Shown here piece after piece: positions 17,945 to 25,720 of a stretch of 64,000 nt of DNA (the stretch's first letter is position 1; each line of letters begins with the position of its first letter). Position numbers and translations under genes: made by a program. Location: NCBI RefSeq assembly GCF_000426685.1, contig NZ_AUFV01000009.1, forward strand, positions 1 through 64,000. Direction: 5' to 3'. The notes under the pieces were generated by a model. It saw only the letters and a program-made list of their open reading frames with translations. It did no database searches and was not told where the DNA came from. This DNA comes from Solimonas flava DSM 18980. GTDB lineage: Bacteria; Pseudomonadota; Gammaproteobacteria; Nevskiales; Nevskiaceae.

Positions 17945-18178
17945 ATGTCGTTCCCCGCAGGTTGCAGCGATCACGACTTCAACTTTCTGATGCGGCTCTT
18001 CAGGCAACAGAGTCCGCCGCCGCCGTTTGCAGAAGACGAAGCGCGTCTGGTTCGTGCCGGCTGGCTGTGCCGGAACCTGCTCGGCGAACTGGCCGTGACC
18101 GAGGAAGTCGAACGGCATTTCCGCGCGACCTGGCGTCCGATCGTTGCCGACTCGCGGCCGCGTCGCTCCGCGCACTGA
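17945..18178 (+). CDS. Small hypothetical protein
   Basis: A 77-residue soluble protein with acidic and Arg-rich segments (AEDEARLVRAGWLCRNLL) and a Phe-rich start (DHDFNFLMRLFRQQ). Codon positions look coding and the ORF fills an otherwise empty interval after the LysR gene. No family recognised and no strong ribosome-binding site, so the start is uncertain and the gene is only likely. Confidence 0.45.
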   Translation: MSFPAGCSDHDFNFLMRLFRQQSPPPPFAEDEARLVRAGWLCRNLLGELAVTEEVERHFRATWRPIVADSRPRRSAH

Positions 18179-18281
18179 GGCCGTGGCATCGTGTCGCCGT
18201 GGCCCGGCGGCGGATGCTCCGCGCGCGTGATCGTGGCTGAACCTGCGGCCGCCCTGCCGGCGGCGCGTGCGGCGACGCCGG

Positions 18282-18488
18282 TCAGCGAGCCGGCGTGAGT
18301 GGCTGCCAGCCGCGACCGGGCTGGCGCTCCCAGCGCATCGCGCAACCCAGACAGAGGAAGTGCTGGCCGCTGCCGACGCGTCGGGTCTTGATGTCGATGA
18401 CCACGGCGCTTTCGACCAGGCCGGCGTGGCGCGCGACCCGGGCCCGGTCTGCGTTCAGCGCTTCGCAATCCGGGCACATGCGTTTCAT
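18282..18488 (-). CDS. Small zinc-ribbon-like protein
   Basis: A 68-residue protein with two Cys pairs, CPDC near residue 5 and CLGC near residue 47, spaced as in a zinc ribbon. It has no other domain. The ATG at 18488 has a GGAGG site 8 bp upstream, which strongly favours it over the longer frame. Role unknown; such proteins often mediate nucleic acid or protein contacts. Lies downstream of the pirin gene on the same strand but beyond its terminator. Confidence 0.65.
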   Translation of the reverse strand: MKRMCPDCEALNADRARVARHAGLVESAVVIDIKTRRVGSGQHFLCLGCAMRWERQPGRGWQPLTPAR

Positions 18489-18588
18489 CGGCCTTGCCTC
18501 CGTTCGAGCAAGGCAGCATACGCGCTTTGCCGGCGATGACGGCCGGCCCGTCGGCGGCGTGCGCCGCCGGGCGCTGCGCCACACGGCC

Positions 18589-18619
18589 AAAAAAAGCCCC
18601 GGCCGATGCGGGCCGGGGC
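18589..18619 (-). terminator. Rho-independent terminator of the pirin gene
   Basis: On the minus strand a perfect 9-bp GC stem (18611-18619 with 18596-18604, loop of 6) is followed by seven T (18589-18595), 8 bp after the pirin stop codon. Textbook structure. Confidence 0.92.
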
Positions 18620-18626
18620 CGGATGC

Positions 18627-19502
18627 TCAAGCGACGAGCGGGGCGATCCTTCCGAAGCGTCCGCTGTTGAAGTCGTCGATCGCTTCGGCGATCTGCGCCT
18701 CGGTGTTCATCACGAACGGGCCGTGGCCGCGGATCGGTTCGTCGAGCGGTTCGCCGCTGAGCAGCAGCACGGTCGCCTCGCCGTTGGCTTCGATCTGCAC
18801 GTCGCTGCCGTCGCGGTCGAGCACGATCAGCTGGCCGCCGCGCGCGATCTCGCTGCCGTTGATCTCGACCGTGCCGTGCAGCACGACCAGCGCGAGCGTG
18901 CGGCCGTCGGCGACCGGCAGGCGCACGAGCGCGTCGCGGTTCAGGCGCAGATCCCAGACGTCGATCGCGCTGAAGGTGCGCGCCGGCCCGCGGCGTCCGT
19001 CGTATTCGCCGGCGATCACGCGCACGCGGCCCGCGTCGTCCGGCAGCGCGACGCTGGGGATGTCGCGCGCGAGCAGGGTCTGGTAGCCCGGCCGGGTCAT
19101 CTTGTCCTTCGCCGGCAGGTTCACCCACAGCTGCACCATCTCCAGCGTGCCGCCGCGGCGCGAGAAGGCCTCGGAGTGGAACTCCTCGTGCAGGATGCCG
19201 GCGCCCGCCGTCATCCACTGCACGTCGCCGGGGCCGATCGTGCCGCCGGCGCCGGTCGAGTCGCGATGCTCGACTTCGCCCTCGTAGACGATCGTCACCG
19301 TTTCGAAGCCGCGGTGCGGATGTTCGCCGACGCCGCGCCGCTGTTCGCTCGGCGCGAACTGCGCCGGCCCGGCGTGGTCGAGCAGCAGGAACGGGCTCAG
19401 CTGTGCGCCGTGCGTGCGGTACGAGAACAGCGAGCGCACCGGAAAGCCGTCGCCGACCCAGTGCCGGGCGGGGCTGGCGTAGACGCCGAGTATGCTTTTC
19501 AT
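18627..19502 (-). CDS. Pirin family protein (quercetinase-like bicupin)
   Basis: A 291-residue pirin, the normal length. The N-terminal cupin shows the metal-binding pattern HPHRGFETVTIVYEGEVEHRDS with a following GAGILHEE, and a C-terminal cupin with the usual weaker conservation. Bacterial pirins bind iron, and some oxidise flavonols such as quercetin; in vivo roles vary. ATG 19502 has AGAAGGA upstream. It diverges from a LysR gene, with a dyad at that gene's start, so control by that LysR protein is likely. A strong terminator follows. Confidence 0.92.
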   Translation of the reverse strand: MKSILGVYASPARHWVGDGFPVRSLFSYRTHGAQLSPFLLLDHAGPAQFAPSEQRRGVGEHPHRGFETVTIVYEGEVEHRDSTGAGGTIGPGDVQWMTAGAGILHEEFHSEAFSRRGGTLEMVQLWVNLPAKDKMTRPGYQTLLARDIPSVALPDDAGRVRVIAGEYDGRRGPARTFSAIDVWDLRLNRDALVRLPVADGRTLALVVLHGTVEINGSEIARGGQLIVLDRDGSDVQIEANGEATVLLLSGEPLDEPIRGHGPFVMNTEAQIAEAIDDFNSGRFGRIAPLVA

Positions 19503-19597
19503 GGTCCTTCTCCCATTCTGGGCGGCCGGGTTGGCCGCGATGGGAAGAATGTATGGGCGGGACGATGGTGCCGGTAGACGGCGTTTCGTATCCTCAG

Positions 19598-19615
19598 CGT
19601 TCCGAAATTGGAACG
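19598..19615 (+). promoter_or_regulatory. LysR-type dyad in the pirin-LysR intergenic region
   Basis: Perfect inverted repeat CGTTCC-GAAATT-GGAACG, ending 5 bp before the GTG start of the divergent LysR gene. Its position could block the regulator's own translation start region when bound. Confidence 0.55.
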
Positions 19616-19620
19616 ATCGC

Positions 19621-20526
19621 GTGCAAGACCTCAATGATCTCTACTACTACGCGCAGGTCGTCGAACACCGCGGCTTCGCGCCGGCCGCGCGCGCGCTCGG
19701 CCTGCCCAAGTCGACGCTGAGCCGGCGCATCGGCCTGCTCGAAGCGCGGCTCGGCGTGCGCCTGATCCAGCGTTCGACGCGGCGCTTCTCGGTGACCGAG
19801 CTGGGCCAGACCTACTACGCGCACTGCAAGGCGATGCTGGTCGAGGCCGATGCCGCGCAGGAGTCGATCGAGCTGACGCGTGCGGAACCGCGCGGCATCG
19901 TGCGCCTGGCCTGCCCGATCGCGCTGCTGCACGCGCACGTCGGCGCGATGCTCGCCGAGTTCATGACGCAGAACCCGCGCGTCGAGCTGCATCTGGAGGC
20001 GAGCAACCGCCGCGTCGACGTGGTCGGTGAGGGCGTCGACATCGCCCTGCGGGCGCGCCATCCGCCGCTCGAGGACAGCGATCTCGTCATCAAGACCTTC
20101 GGCTGGCGCAGCCAGTGCATCGTCGCCAGTCCGTCGCTGCTGGCGGCATGCGGGACGATCGCGCACCCGGCCGATCTCAACCAGGTGCCGAGCCTCGATC
20201 TCGGTCCGCCACGTCCCGACTACAGCTGGCGGCTCGAAGGCCCGGACGGCGCCCAGGCGACGATTCATCATCGACCGCGCATGGTGTCCGACGACATGAT
20301 CGCGCTGCGCACCGCGGCGCTCGCCGGCGTCGGCGTCGTGCAGCTGCCGACGCTGATGGTGATCGACGCGATCCGCAACGGCACGCTGCTGCGCCCGCTG
20401 CCGGACTGGGCGCCGAAGCGGCACATCATCCACGCTGTCTACTCGTCGAAGCGCGGCATGCTGCCGGCGGTGCGCGCGCTGCTCGATCATCTCGGCGAGC
20501 GTTTCGCGCAGCTGGTCGAGGATTGA
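19621..20526 (+). CDS. LysR-type transcriptional regulator (divergent from pirin)
   Basis: A 301-residue LysR regulator starting at GTG 19621 (VQDLNDLYYYAQVVEHRGF, a start typical of its subgroup). Helix-turn-helix residues include FAPAARALGLPKSTLSRR; the effector domain contains VDVVGEGVDIALRA, the common group seen in regulators paired with pirin or quinone-stress genes. A longer frame upstream reads through the pirin promoter and was rejected. Likely controls the pirin gene and itself. Confidence 0.9.
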   Translation: MQDLNDLYYYAQVVEHRGFAPAARALGLPKSTLSRRIGLLEARLGVRLIQRSTRRFSVTELGQTYYAHCKAMLVEADAAQESIELTRAEPRGIVRLACPIALLHAHVGAMLAEFMTQNPRVELHLEASNRRVDVVGEGVDIALRARHPPLEDSDLVIKTFGWRSQCIVASPSLLAACGTIAHPADLNQVPSLDLGPPRPDYSWRLEGPDGAQATIHHRPRMVSDDMIALRTAALAGVGVVQLPTLMVIDAIRNGTLLRPLPDWAPKRHIIHAVYSSKRGMLPAVRALLDHLGERFAQLVED

Positions 20527-20541
20527 GCGCAGCGCCGGCCT

Positions 20542-20979
20542 TCAGCCGAACGGCAGCGGCGCGCGATCCGGTTCGAGCCAGGCGCGTCGCGCGGCGACGC
20601 TGAACAGACGCTCGTGCGTCCAGTGCGCGAGCAGCCAGTCCGGCCGGCCGTACGGCGAGGCGAGCAGCGCGTTCAGCGCTTCGTGCAGCGGCAGTGTCGC
20701 GTGCCTAGCCAGCCAGCTGCGCGCGGCGCGCAGCGAGGCGAGCGTGATGGTCTCGTGGTAGCCGCCGTGATCGCTGTTCGGCGTGCCGCAGGCGTCGTTG
20801 TAGGCGCGGATCAGCGCCGGCATCTCGCGCAGCGCGTCGCGCGCCGGATCGCGCAGCAGCGCGCAGGCGACGGCGAAATGCGCGGCGTGCGTCCACTCGG
20901 ATTTGGGCAGGCTGCGGTCGACGAAGCGCGCGGCGAGCGCTGCGATCTCGGCATCGTCGCGGTAGCGGTGAGGGGGCAT
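20542..20979 (-). CDS. Conserved hypothetical protein
   Basis: A 145-residue soluble, His- and Trp-rich protein with motifs SEWTHAAHFAVAC, GGYHETITLA and a C-terminal HWTHERLFSVAARRAW. The repeated HxxH-like and THE patterns suggest a helical bundle that might bind metal, but this is inference. Similar short proteins occur widely in proteobacteria without known role. Start chosen at ATG 20979, where GAAGGAG lies 9 bp upstream. Confidence 0.75.
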   Translation of the reverse strand: MPPHRYRDDAEIAALAARFVDRSLPKSEWTHAAHFAVACALLRDPARDALREMPALIRAYNDACGTPNSDHGGYHETITLASLRAARSWLARHATLPLHEALNALLASPYGRPDWLLAHWTHERLFSVAARRAWLEPDRAPLPFG

Positions 20980-21021
20980 GGTGGGGACTCCTTCGGTGTG
21001 GGCCGGGCGGAGTCCGGAACG

Positions 21022-21046
21022 AAAAACCCCGCCGTGCGGCGGGGTT
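21022..21046 (-). terminator. Rho-independent terminator
   Basis: Minus-strand stem of 7 GC pairs (21038-21044 with 21027-21033), extended by two A-T pairs, four-base loop, then a T run (21022-21026). It could end the small ORF transcript or the DapA-family gene transcript. Confidence 0.8.
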
Positions 21047-21071
21047 GGCGGGGATTCGACGAATGCCGGAC

Positions 21072-21158
21072 CTAGTCCGCGCTTTCCGAATGCGCACGCG
21101 CCCACGCCGCCCGAAGGTGGCGCTGTCGCGGCGTCGTGATCGCGAAAAGGTTCAGCAT
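21072..21158 (-). CDS. Possible small ORF (28 residues)
   Basis: An ATG-started minus-strand frame of 28 codons reading MLNLFAITTPRQR and ending ARAHSESAD, followed after 25 bp by a good terminator. It has an amphipathic hydrophobic start and a basic middle, but no strong ribosome-binding site. It could be a small peptide gene or the 5' part of a small RNA. Confidence 0.3.
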   Translation of the reverse strand: MLNLFAITTPRQRHLRAAWARAHSESAD

Positions 21159-21210
21159 GGCGCGCACTCTAGCCGCCGGGCCGAGGCGCGGCAAACCGCT
21201 CGGCCCGGCC

Positions 21211-21255
21211 CGGCCCCTCGCCCTGCAGCCGCAGCCGCTGCGGGGCGAGGGGCCG
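21211..21255. repeat. Perfect 13-bp inverted repeat
   Basis: CGGCCCCTCGCCC (21211-21223) pairs with GGGCGAGGGGCCG (21243-21255) around a 19-base spacer that itself contains CCGCAG-CCG-CTGCGG. No T run follows in either direction, so it is a strong RNA or DNA structure rather than a clear terminator. Confidence 0.7.
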
Positions 21256-21329
21256 CGGCGGATGGGGGGCGCGGCGACCGCTTCGATCCGGTTTCGGCGC
21301 CGGCAGAACGGCCACCGATGCGGCCGGAT

Positions 21330-22193
21330 CTAAGCGGCCGGCGCCGCCAGCAGCGCCGCGAGGCGCGCCATCAGCGCGTCGGACGCGGCGTGCATCGGCG
21401 CGCGGCAGCGGCGGTCAATGGTGCCGGTGCAGGCCAGCGCGGCCTTGATGCCGGCCGGATTCGGCTCGGCGAACAAGGCCTGGATCAGCGGCCACAGGCC
21501 GTGGAAGATCCGCCGCGCGTCGCCGAGGCGCTCTTCGCGCACGGCGTCGCAGACGGCGCTGTAGCGTTCCGGGAACAGGTGGGCGGACGCGGCGATCGCG
21601 CCGCTGCCACCGGCGCACAGCGTGGCGAGAATATTGCCGTCCTCGCCGGCGAGCACCGCCAGTGGCGTGTTGACGATCAGTTCCAGCGTCAGCGCGGCGC
21701 TGCCGCCGCAGTCCTTCACCGCCTGGATGCGCGGATGCCGCGCCAGCGCCATGAAACTGTCGGGCTCGATCGCCACGCCGGTGCGGTACGGAATGTTGTA
21801 GACGATCAGCGGGCAGTGCGCGTGGTCGGCGAGATCGCGGTAGTAGTCGACGATCGCCGCCTGCGACGGCCGCACGTAGTACGGCGGCGGCACCAGCAGG
21901 CCGGCCAGCGGCCGGCTGCGCAGCGCGGCGAGCTGTGCGTGCAGCGCGCGGCGGTTCGGGCCGCCGGTGCCCATCACCACCGGGCGTTCGCTCGCCGCCA
22001 GCACGGTGTCGAGCACCGCGAACTGCTCGTCGTCGTCGAGCGCGTGCGCTTCGCCGGTCGAGCCGCAGGCGACGAAGCCGGCGACGTGCGGCGCGAGCCG
22101 GCGGGTCAGTGCGGCCAGCGCCGCGTGATCGACGCCGCCGTCGGCGCCGAACGGCGTGACCAGCGGCACCCAGATGCCGGAAAAGGTTTCCAT
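21330..22193 (-). CDS. Dihydrodipicolinate synthase/N-acetylneuraminate lyase family aldolase
   Basis: A 287-residue class I aldolase of the DapA/NanA family. Visible: GSTGEAH (44-50) pyruvate-binding loop, Tyr132 in IVYNIPYRTG and Schiff-base Lys160 in AVKDCGGS, all in the expected spacing. The family makes dihydrodipicolinate for lysine or cleaves related 2-oxo acids. The GSTGEAHALDD form, with Ala and His instead of the usual SPTL or TLS, and isolated context mean true DapA function is uncertain. No lysine pathway gene is adjacent. Confidence 0.88.
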   Translation of the reverse strand: METFSGIWVPLVTPFGADGGVDHAALAALTRRLAPHVAGFVACGSTGEAHALDDDEQFAVLDTVLAASERPVVMGTGGPNRRALHAQLAALRSRPLAGLLVPPPYYVRPSQAAIVDYYRDLADHAHCPLIVYNIPYRTGVAIEPDSFMALARHPRIQAVKDCGGSAALTLELIVNTPLAVLAGEDGNILATLCAGGSGAIAASAHLFPERYSAVCDAVREERLGDARRIFHGLWPLIQALFAEPNPAGIKAALACTGTIDRRCRAPMHAASDALMARLAALLAAPAA

Positions 22194-22505
22194 GTTCCAA
22201 TCCTCGTAAAGCAGTGTCCGACCGGCAGGCGGTCAGGCGTACGGACTGGAGTGGGGGACTGCGCGTGGTGGAGGGCTCCCGTCAGTGCGCCTGACGGAGC
22301 CTCTCGCCCCGGTCAGGTCGGCGAGAGCAGTTTTTTCAGCGACGCGCGCGCGGCCGCCGCGCCGCGGCGGGCGGCGGACGAAACGGAGCGGGTGGCGGCG
22401 CAGGACATGCGCGAATGATCCGGGGCGCGCACGCCGGCGTCAACGTCGCGCCGCGCGCATGCCGTACGATGGCGGCCGATCCCCCAGCCCAACTGCGCCA
22501 CCGCC
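22194..22505. other. Divergent intergenic region with a hairpin (312 bp)
   Basis: This separates the aldolase (minus) from the GST gene (plus). A near-perfect hairpin lies at 22274-22301: GGCTCCCGTCAG paired with CTGACGGAGCC, loop about 5. It is about 80-110 bp before the aldolase start, in its leader or promoter. A candidate -10 box for the GST gene lies at 22465-22470. No small gene or RNA family recognised. Confidence 0.5.
22465..22470 (+). promoter_or_regulatory. Candidate -10 box for the GST gene
   Basis: TACGAT, 35 bp before the ATG at 22506, within the same GC-rich context as other candidate boxes in this window. Confidence 0.3.
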
Positions 22506-23204
22506 ATGACCGTCGATCTTCGCGCCTTTCCGATCACCGCCAGGTGGCCCGCCCGGCATCCCGAGCGCCTGCAGCTCTACTCGCTGCCGACGCCGAACGG
22601 CGTGAAGGTGTCGATCATGCTGGAGGAATGCGGCCTGCCGTACGAGGCGCACCAGGTCAGCTTCGAGACCGGCGATCAGCTCTCGCCCGAATTCCTGTCG
22701 CTGAACCCGAACAACAAGATTCCGGCGATCCTCGATCCGGACGGGCCGGGCGGCGCGCCGCTGCCGCTGTTCGAGTCCGGCGCGATCCTGATCTATCTCG
22801 CCGACAAGACCGGCCGCCTGCTGGCACGCGAGGGCGCGGCGCGCTACCAGACGATCCAGTGGCTGATGTTCCAGATGGGCGGCATCGGCCCGATGTTCGG
22901 CCAGCTCGGCTTCTTTCATAAGTTCGCCGGCCGCGAGTACGAGGACAAGCGTCCGCGCGACCGCTACGTCGCCGAGAGCCGCCGCCTGCTCGGCGTGCTC
23001 GACCGCCATCTCGCCGGTCGCGACTGGATCATGGGTGAGGCCTACACGATCGCCGATATCGCGATTTTCCCGTGGGTGCGCAATCTGATCGGCTACTACG
23101 GCGCCGGCGAGCTGGTCGGCTTTGGCGAGTTCGCGCAGGTGCAGCGCGTGCTCGACGCCTTCCTGGCCCGGCCGGCGGTGCAGCGCGGACTGGCGATCCC
23201 GTAA
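22506..23204 (+). CDS. Glutathione S-transferase, Nu-class-like (YfcG/YghU type)
   Basis: A 232-residue cytosolic GST. The thioredoxin-fold half has the Nu-class active-site sequence SLPTPNGVKVSIMLEE, with Thr and Asn replacing the classical Tyr/Ser/Cys, followed by NPNNKIPAI and FESGAILIYLA, which bind glutathione. The helical half has WLMFQMGGIGPMFGQ and the N-capping box YTIADIAIFPW. Such enzymes show disulfide reductase activity with glutathione. Monocistronic by context; no special regulation visible. Confidence 0.93.
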   Translation: MTVDLRAFPITARWPARHPERLQLYSLPTPNGVKVSIMLEECGLPYEAHQVSFETGDQLSPEFLSLNPNNKIPAILDPDGPGGAPLPLFESGAILIYLADKTGRLLAREGAARYQTIQWLMFQMGGIGPMFGQLGFFHKFAGREYEDKRPRDRYVAESRRLLGVLDRHLAGRDWIMGEAYTIADIAIFPWVRNLIGYYGAGELVGFGEFAQVQRVLDAFLARPAVQRGLAIP

Positions 23205-23228
23205 GGGCGGCGACGCCGGGGCGGGGCG

Positions 23229-23453
23229 CTACTCGTTCTCCGCCTCGCGCATCAGCTGCGAGGCGCTCACGCCCAGACCCTCGCACACCCGCCGCAGCGT
23301 GTTGAGCTGCAGGTTCTTCTCCCCTCTTTCGATCGCACTGTAGTAGGTGCGATGCATGCCGATTTCATCGGCGAAAGTCTCCTGGCTGTAACCCAGCGCG
23401 ATCCGACGCCGTCGGATGGCGCTGCCAAGAGCCTGTTCGATCGTGGCTTTCAT
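23229..23453 (-). CDS. Small XRE-family regulator (controller-protein-like)
   Basis: A 74-residue protein that is a single helix-turn-helix domain: RRRRIALGYSQETFADEIG, then HRTYYSAIERGEKNL, then a C-terminal dimer-type helix ending VSASQLMREAE. Size and the HRTYYSAIERG recognition segment resemble restriction-modification controller (C) proteins and other XRE regulators. No methylase or nuclease gene is adjacent. Palindromic sites lie directly upstream in the divergent region and are the likely autoregulatory operator. Probably dimeric. Confidence 0.88.
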   Translation of the reverse strand: MKATIEQALGSAIRRRRIALGYSQETFADEIGMHRTYYSAIERGEKNLQLNTLRRVCEGLGVSASQLMREAENE

Positions 23454-23493
23454 CGAACCACGGTAGGTTGCGGTCTCCCCGGGCTCTACAGCT

Positions 23494-23516
23494 TTATAAG
23501 TGGACTACTTATAAGT
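23494..23516 (+). promoter_or_regulatory. Paired palindromic operators for the XRE regulator
   Basis: TTATAAGT occurs at 23494-23501 and again at 23509-23516. The second copy is part of the perfect 10-bp palindrome ACTTATAAGT (23507-23516), and a GGACT half-site lies between. The layout (two adjacent AT-rich dyads 15 bp apart) resembles C-protein operators, and the AT richness stands out sharply in GC-rich surroundings. Confidence 0.65.
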
Positions 23517-23549
23517 ATCATCGGCCGGGCATGATGGTTGGGGAATCTC

Positions 23550-24032
23550 ATGGCGATCACCGCGGGCGGAGTGCCTGAGGACATACGCTGGCGGCCGGAA
23601 CTGGAGGCGGGCGAGGCGACGGACGGCAGCGATACGCTGGACCTGTTGCTCGCCGCCTTGCTCGGCGGCGGTCCGAAACTGCTCGGCGACGCCGGGCTGG
23701 CGCGCCTGTCCGAGGCGCGGCTGCAGGCCATCGAGCGCGGCGCCCTGGCCCGCGCCGACGACTGCCTGCACGAGCTGCAATGCCTGGCCCGGCTGCTGGC
23801 GGACGCGACGCGCGTCGCGGCATGTCCGCCGCCGGCGCACGATCTGGCGCGGGTGACCCGGCATCTCGGCCGCCTGGCGCAGGACGGCGCGCGCTGGAAA
23901 CAGCTGGCCGAGCATGCGGCGATGTACCGTGCGCAGCGCGATCTGGCCGGCGAGGTGGCGCGCCGCTGGCTCGGCTGGGCGCGCTATTTCGGCGAGTGGC
24001 CGCAGCCGGCCGGCGATGCCGGCGACGACTGA
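23550..24032 (+). CDS. Hypothetical protein divergent from the XRE regulator
   Basis: A 160-residue soluble protein, acidic and Leu/Ala-rich, predicted mainly helical (SDTLDLLLAALLGGG, LARADDCLHELQCLARLL, DLARVTRHLGRLAQDG). Three Cys residues, no recognised domain, no signal peptide. GGGGA lies upstream of ATG 23550. Sharing the palindromic operators with the XRE gene suggests it is the regulator's target. Low similarity to anything I can name. Confidence 0.65.
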   Translation: MAITAGGVPEDIRWRPELEAGEATDGSDTLDLLLAALLGGGPKLLGDAGLARLSEARLQAIERGALARADDCLHELQCLARLLADATRVAACPPPAHDLARVTRHLGRLAQDGARWKQLAEHAAMYRAQRDLAGEVARRWLGWARYFGEWPQPAGDAGDD

Positions 24033-24117
24033 AATTTGCAGCTATCCACCAGCCTCGATCCGCTACAGTTCCGGGTCCGTGCGGCGGCTGCCGCCAGACC
24101 GCTGTCCGGAGCGCGTG

Positions 24118-24855
24118 ATGACCCGAATCGAGATCCCGATCGACGATGGCCGTTGTCCCGCCTACGTGTTCCGCCCGTCCGGCGCCGGGCCGTGGCCGGC
24201 GGTGCTGGTCTACATGGATGGCGTCGGCATCCGTCCGGCGATGCTGGAGATCGGCGAGCGCCTGGCGCGCGAGGGCTACTACGTGCTGCTGCCCGACCTG
24301 TTCTGGCGCGCCGGCCCGTATGCGCCGATGGACCCGCGCGAGGTATTCGGCGACCCGGTCCGGCGCCAGCATCTGTTCGACACCTACTTCGCGCGCGCGA
24401 CGCCGGCGCTGGTGATGGACGACACGCGCCACTTCCTCGATTACCTGGCCGCGCAGGCGGACGTGCGGCCCGGAGCGGTCGGCGTGGTCGGCTACTGCTT
24501 CGGCGGGCTGATGGCGCTGAGCGCCGCCGGCACCTATCCGGAGCGCATCGCCGCCGTCGCCTCGTTCCACGGCGGCCGCCTCGCCAGCGACGCGCCGGAC
24601 AGCCCGCACCGGCTCGCGCCGAAGATGAAGGCGCGCGTCTACGTCGCCGGCGCGATCGAGGACAGCACCTTTCCGGATGAGATGAAGGCGCGGCTCGAAG
24701 CGGCGCTGCGCGAGGCCGGCGTCGCGCATCGCGTCGAGACCTATCCGGCCCGCCATGGCTGGGTGCTGCGCGACACCGCGGCCTACGACGCGGCCGCAAC
24801 CGAGCGCCACTGGGCGGCGCTCACCGAGCTGTTCGGCGCGACGCTGAAGGCCTGA
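24118..24855 (+). CDS. Dienelactone hydrolase family protein
   Basis: A 245-residue alpha/beta hydrolase of the dienelactone hydrolase family. Nucleophile Cys127 in VGYCFGGLMAL is the family mark, with acid in the AIEDSTFP region and His in YPARHGWVLRD. It hydrolyses dienelactone-type esters in aromatic degradation in some bacteria, but many homologues have unknown substrates. The His motif is RHGWV rather than the usual GFA/HGF, a mild divergence. ATG 24118 fits the family N-terminus. No chlorocatechol genes nearby. Confidence 0.9.
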   Translation: MTRIEIPIDDGRCPAYVFRPSGAGPWPAVLVYMDGVGIRPAMLEIGERLAREGYYVLLPDLFWRAGPYAPMDPREVFGDPVRRQHLFDTYFARATPALVMDDTRHFLDYLAAQADVRPGAVGVVGYCFGGLMALSAAGTYPERIAAVASFHGGRLASDAPDSPHRLAPKMKARVYVAGAIEDSTFPDEMKARLEAALREAGVAHRVETYPARHGWVLRDTAAYDAAATERHWAALTELFGATLKA

Positions 24856-24986
24856 GCGGCGAGCGGCGGCACCCGCGTTGACGCGCCGCGACCGCGGCAT
24901 GTCACGAACCGCCGGCGCCCCTCGTCTTGTGGATGAACCGGCGCCGCCGCCGGCGCCGGCGCCCCATCCCCATCGGAGCCTTTCTT

Positions 24987-25469
24987 ATGAGTCCGCGTCT
25001 CGACTACGCCCAGCAGTCCCCCGAGCTGTTCAAGAAGTACGTCGCTTTCAGCCTGGCGACACGCCAGGGCAGCACCGTGGAAGCGGCGATCCACGATCTC
25101 GTGCAGATCCGCGTCTCGCAGCTCAACGGCTGTGCGTTCTGCGTCGACATGCACGTCAAGCAGGCCCGCATCCGCGGTGAACGCGAGCTGCGCCTGCATC
25201 ACCTCGCGATCTGGCACGAGTCGCCGCTGTTCGACGCCCGCGAGCGCGCCGCGCTGGCCTGGGCCGAGGCGCTGACGCAGCTCGGCCCGAAGGGCGTCGA
25301 CGACGCGCTCTACGCAGCGCTGCGCGCACAGTTCACGGACCATGAAATCGTCGAGCTGAGCTACGACGTCATGGCCATCAACGGCTGGAACCGCCTCAAC
25401 GTCGCCTTTCGCAGCACGCCGGGCGCGCAGGATGCCGCGTTCGGGCTCGACAAGGCCGGGCTGGCCTGA
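24987..25469 (+). CDS. Carboxymuconolactone decarboxylase family protein (AhpD-like)
   Basis: A 160-residue AhpD-like protein. Catalytic pair Cys49 and Cys52 with His56 in NGCAFCVDMHVKQA, then ARERAALAWAEALT, both family hallmarks. Such proteins act as alkylhydroperoxidases or peroxiredoxin partners, usually as homo-oligomers. CGGAG lies upstream of the ATG at 24987. Preceded by the dienelactone hydrolase with a 131-bp gap, so the two may or may not be co-transcribed. Confidence 0.93.
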   Translation: MSPRLDYAQQSPELFKKYVAFSLATRQGSTVEAAIHDLVQIRVSQLNGCAFCVDMHVKQARIRGERELRLHHLAIWHESPLFDARERAALAWAEALTQLGPKGVDDALYAALRAQFTDHEIVELSYDVMAINGWNRLNVAFRSTPGAQDAAFGLDKAGLA

Positions 25470-25720
25470 GGCGCGCCGCTGGACTGAGGCGCATCGCTCG
25501 ATCGCCGCGACGCGACCCGGGCCGATCGCGTGGCGGTCGCAGCGGCGCTGCCGGGCCGGGATGCAGGCGCGCGCCGCCCGACGGCGCCACGCTCATCTTT
25601 GGGCCGGCAGTCGGGCATGCCCACGACGGTTCATCCGGCTGCCTGTCGATGGCCTGAAGTCTCGACCGCCTCAGACTCCCGCCGGTACAGCCGGATGAGC
25701 AAGCTGTCGAACCTTCACAG

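Larger units (their letters stand above)
20980..21329. other. 350-bp intergenic region with a terminator, a small ORF and an inverted repeat
   Basis: From left to right: promoter and ribosome-binding site of the 20979 gene; a minus-strand terminator (21022-21046); a possible 28-codon minus-strand ORF (21072-21158) ending just before it; and a long GC inverted repeat (21211-21255). The arrangement suggests a short transcript of its own between the two annotated minus-strand genes. Confidence 0.55.

Noticed and set aside
23229-23453. Controller protein of a restriction-modification system
   Set aside because: No methylase or nuclease gene lies within several kb, and the hsd operon is 19 kb away with its own leader; listed instead as a solitary regulator.
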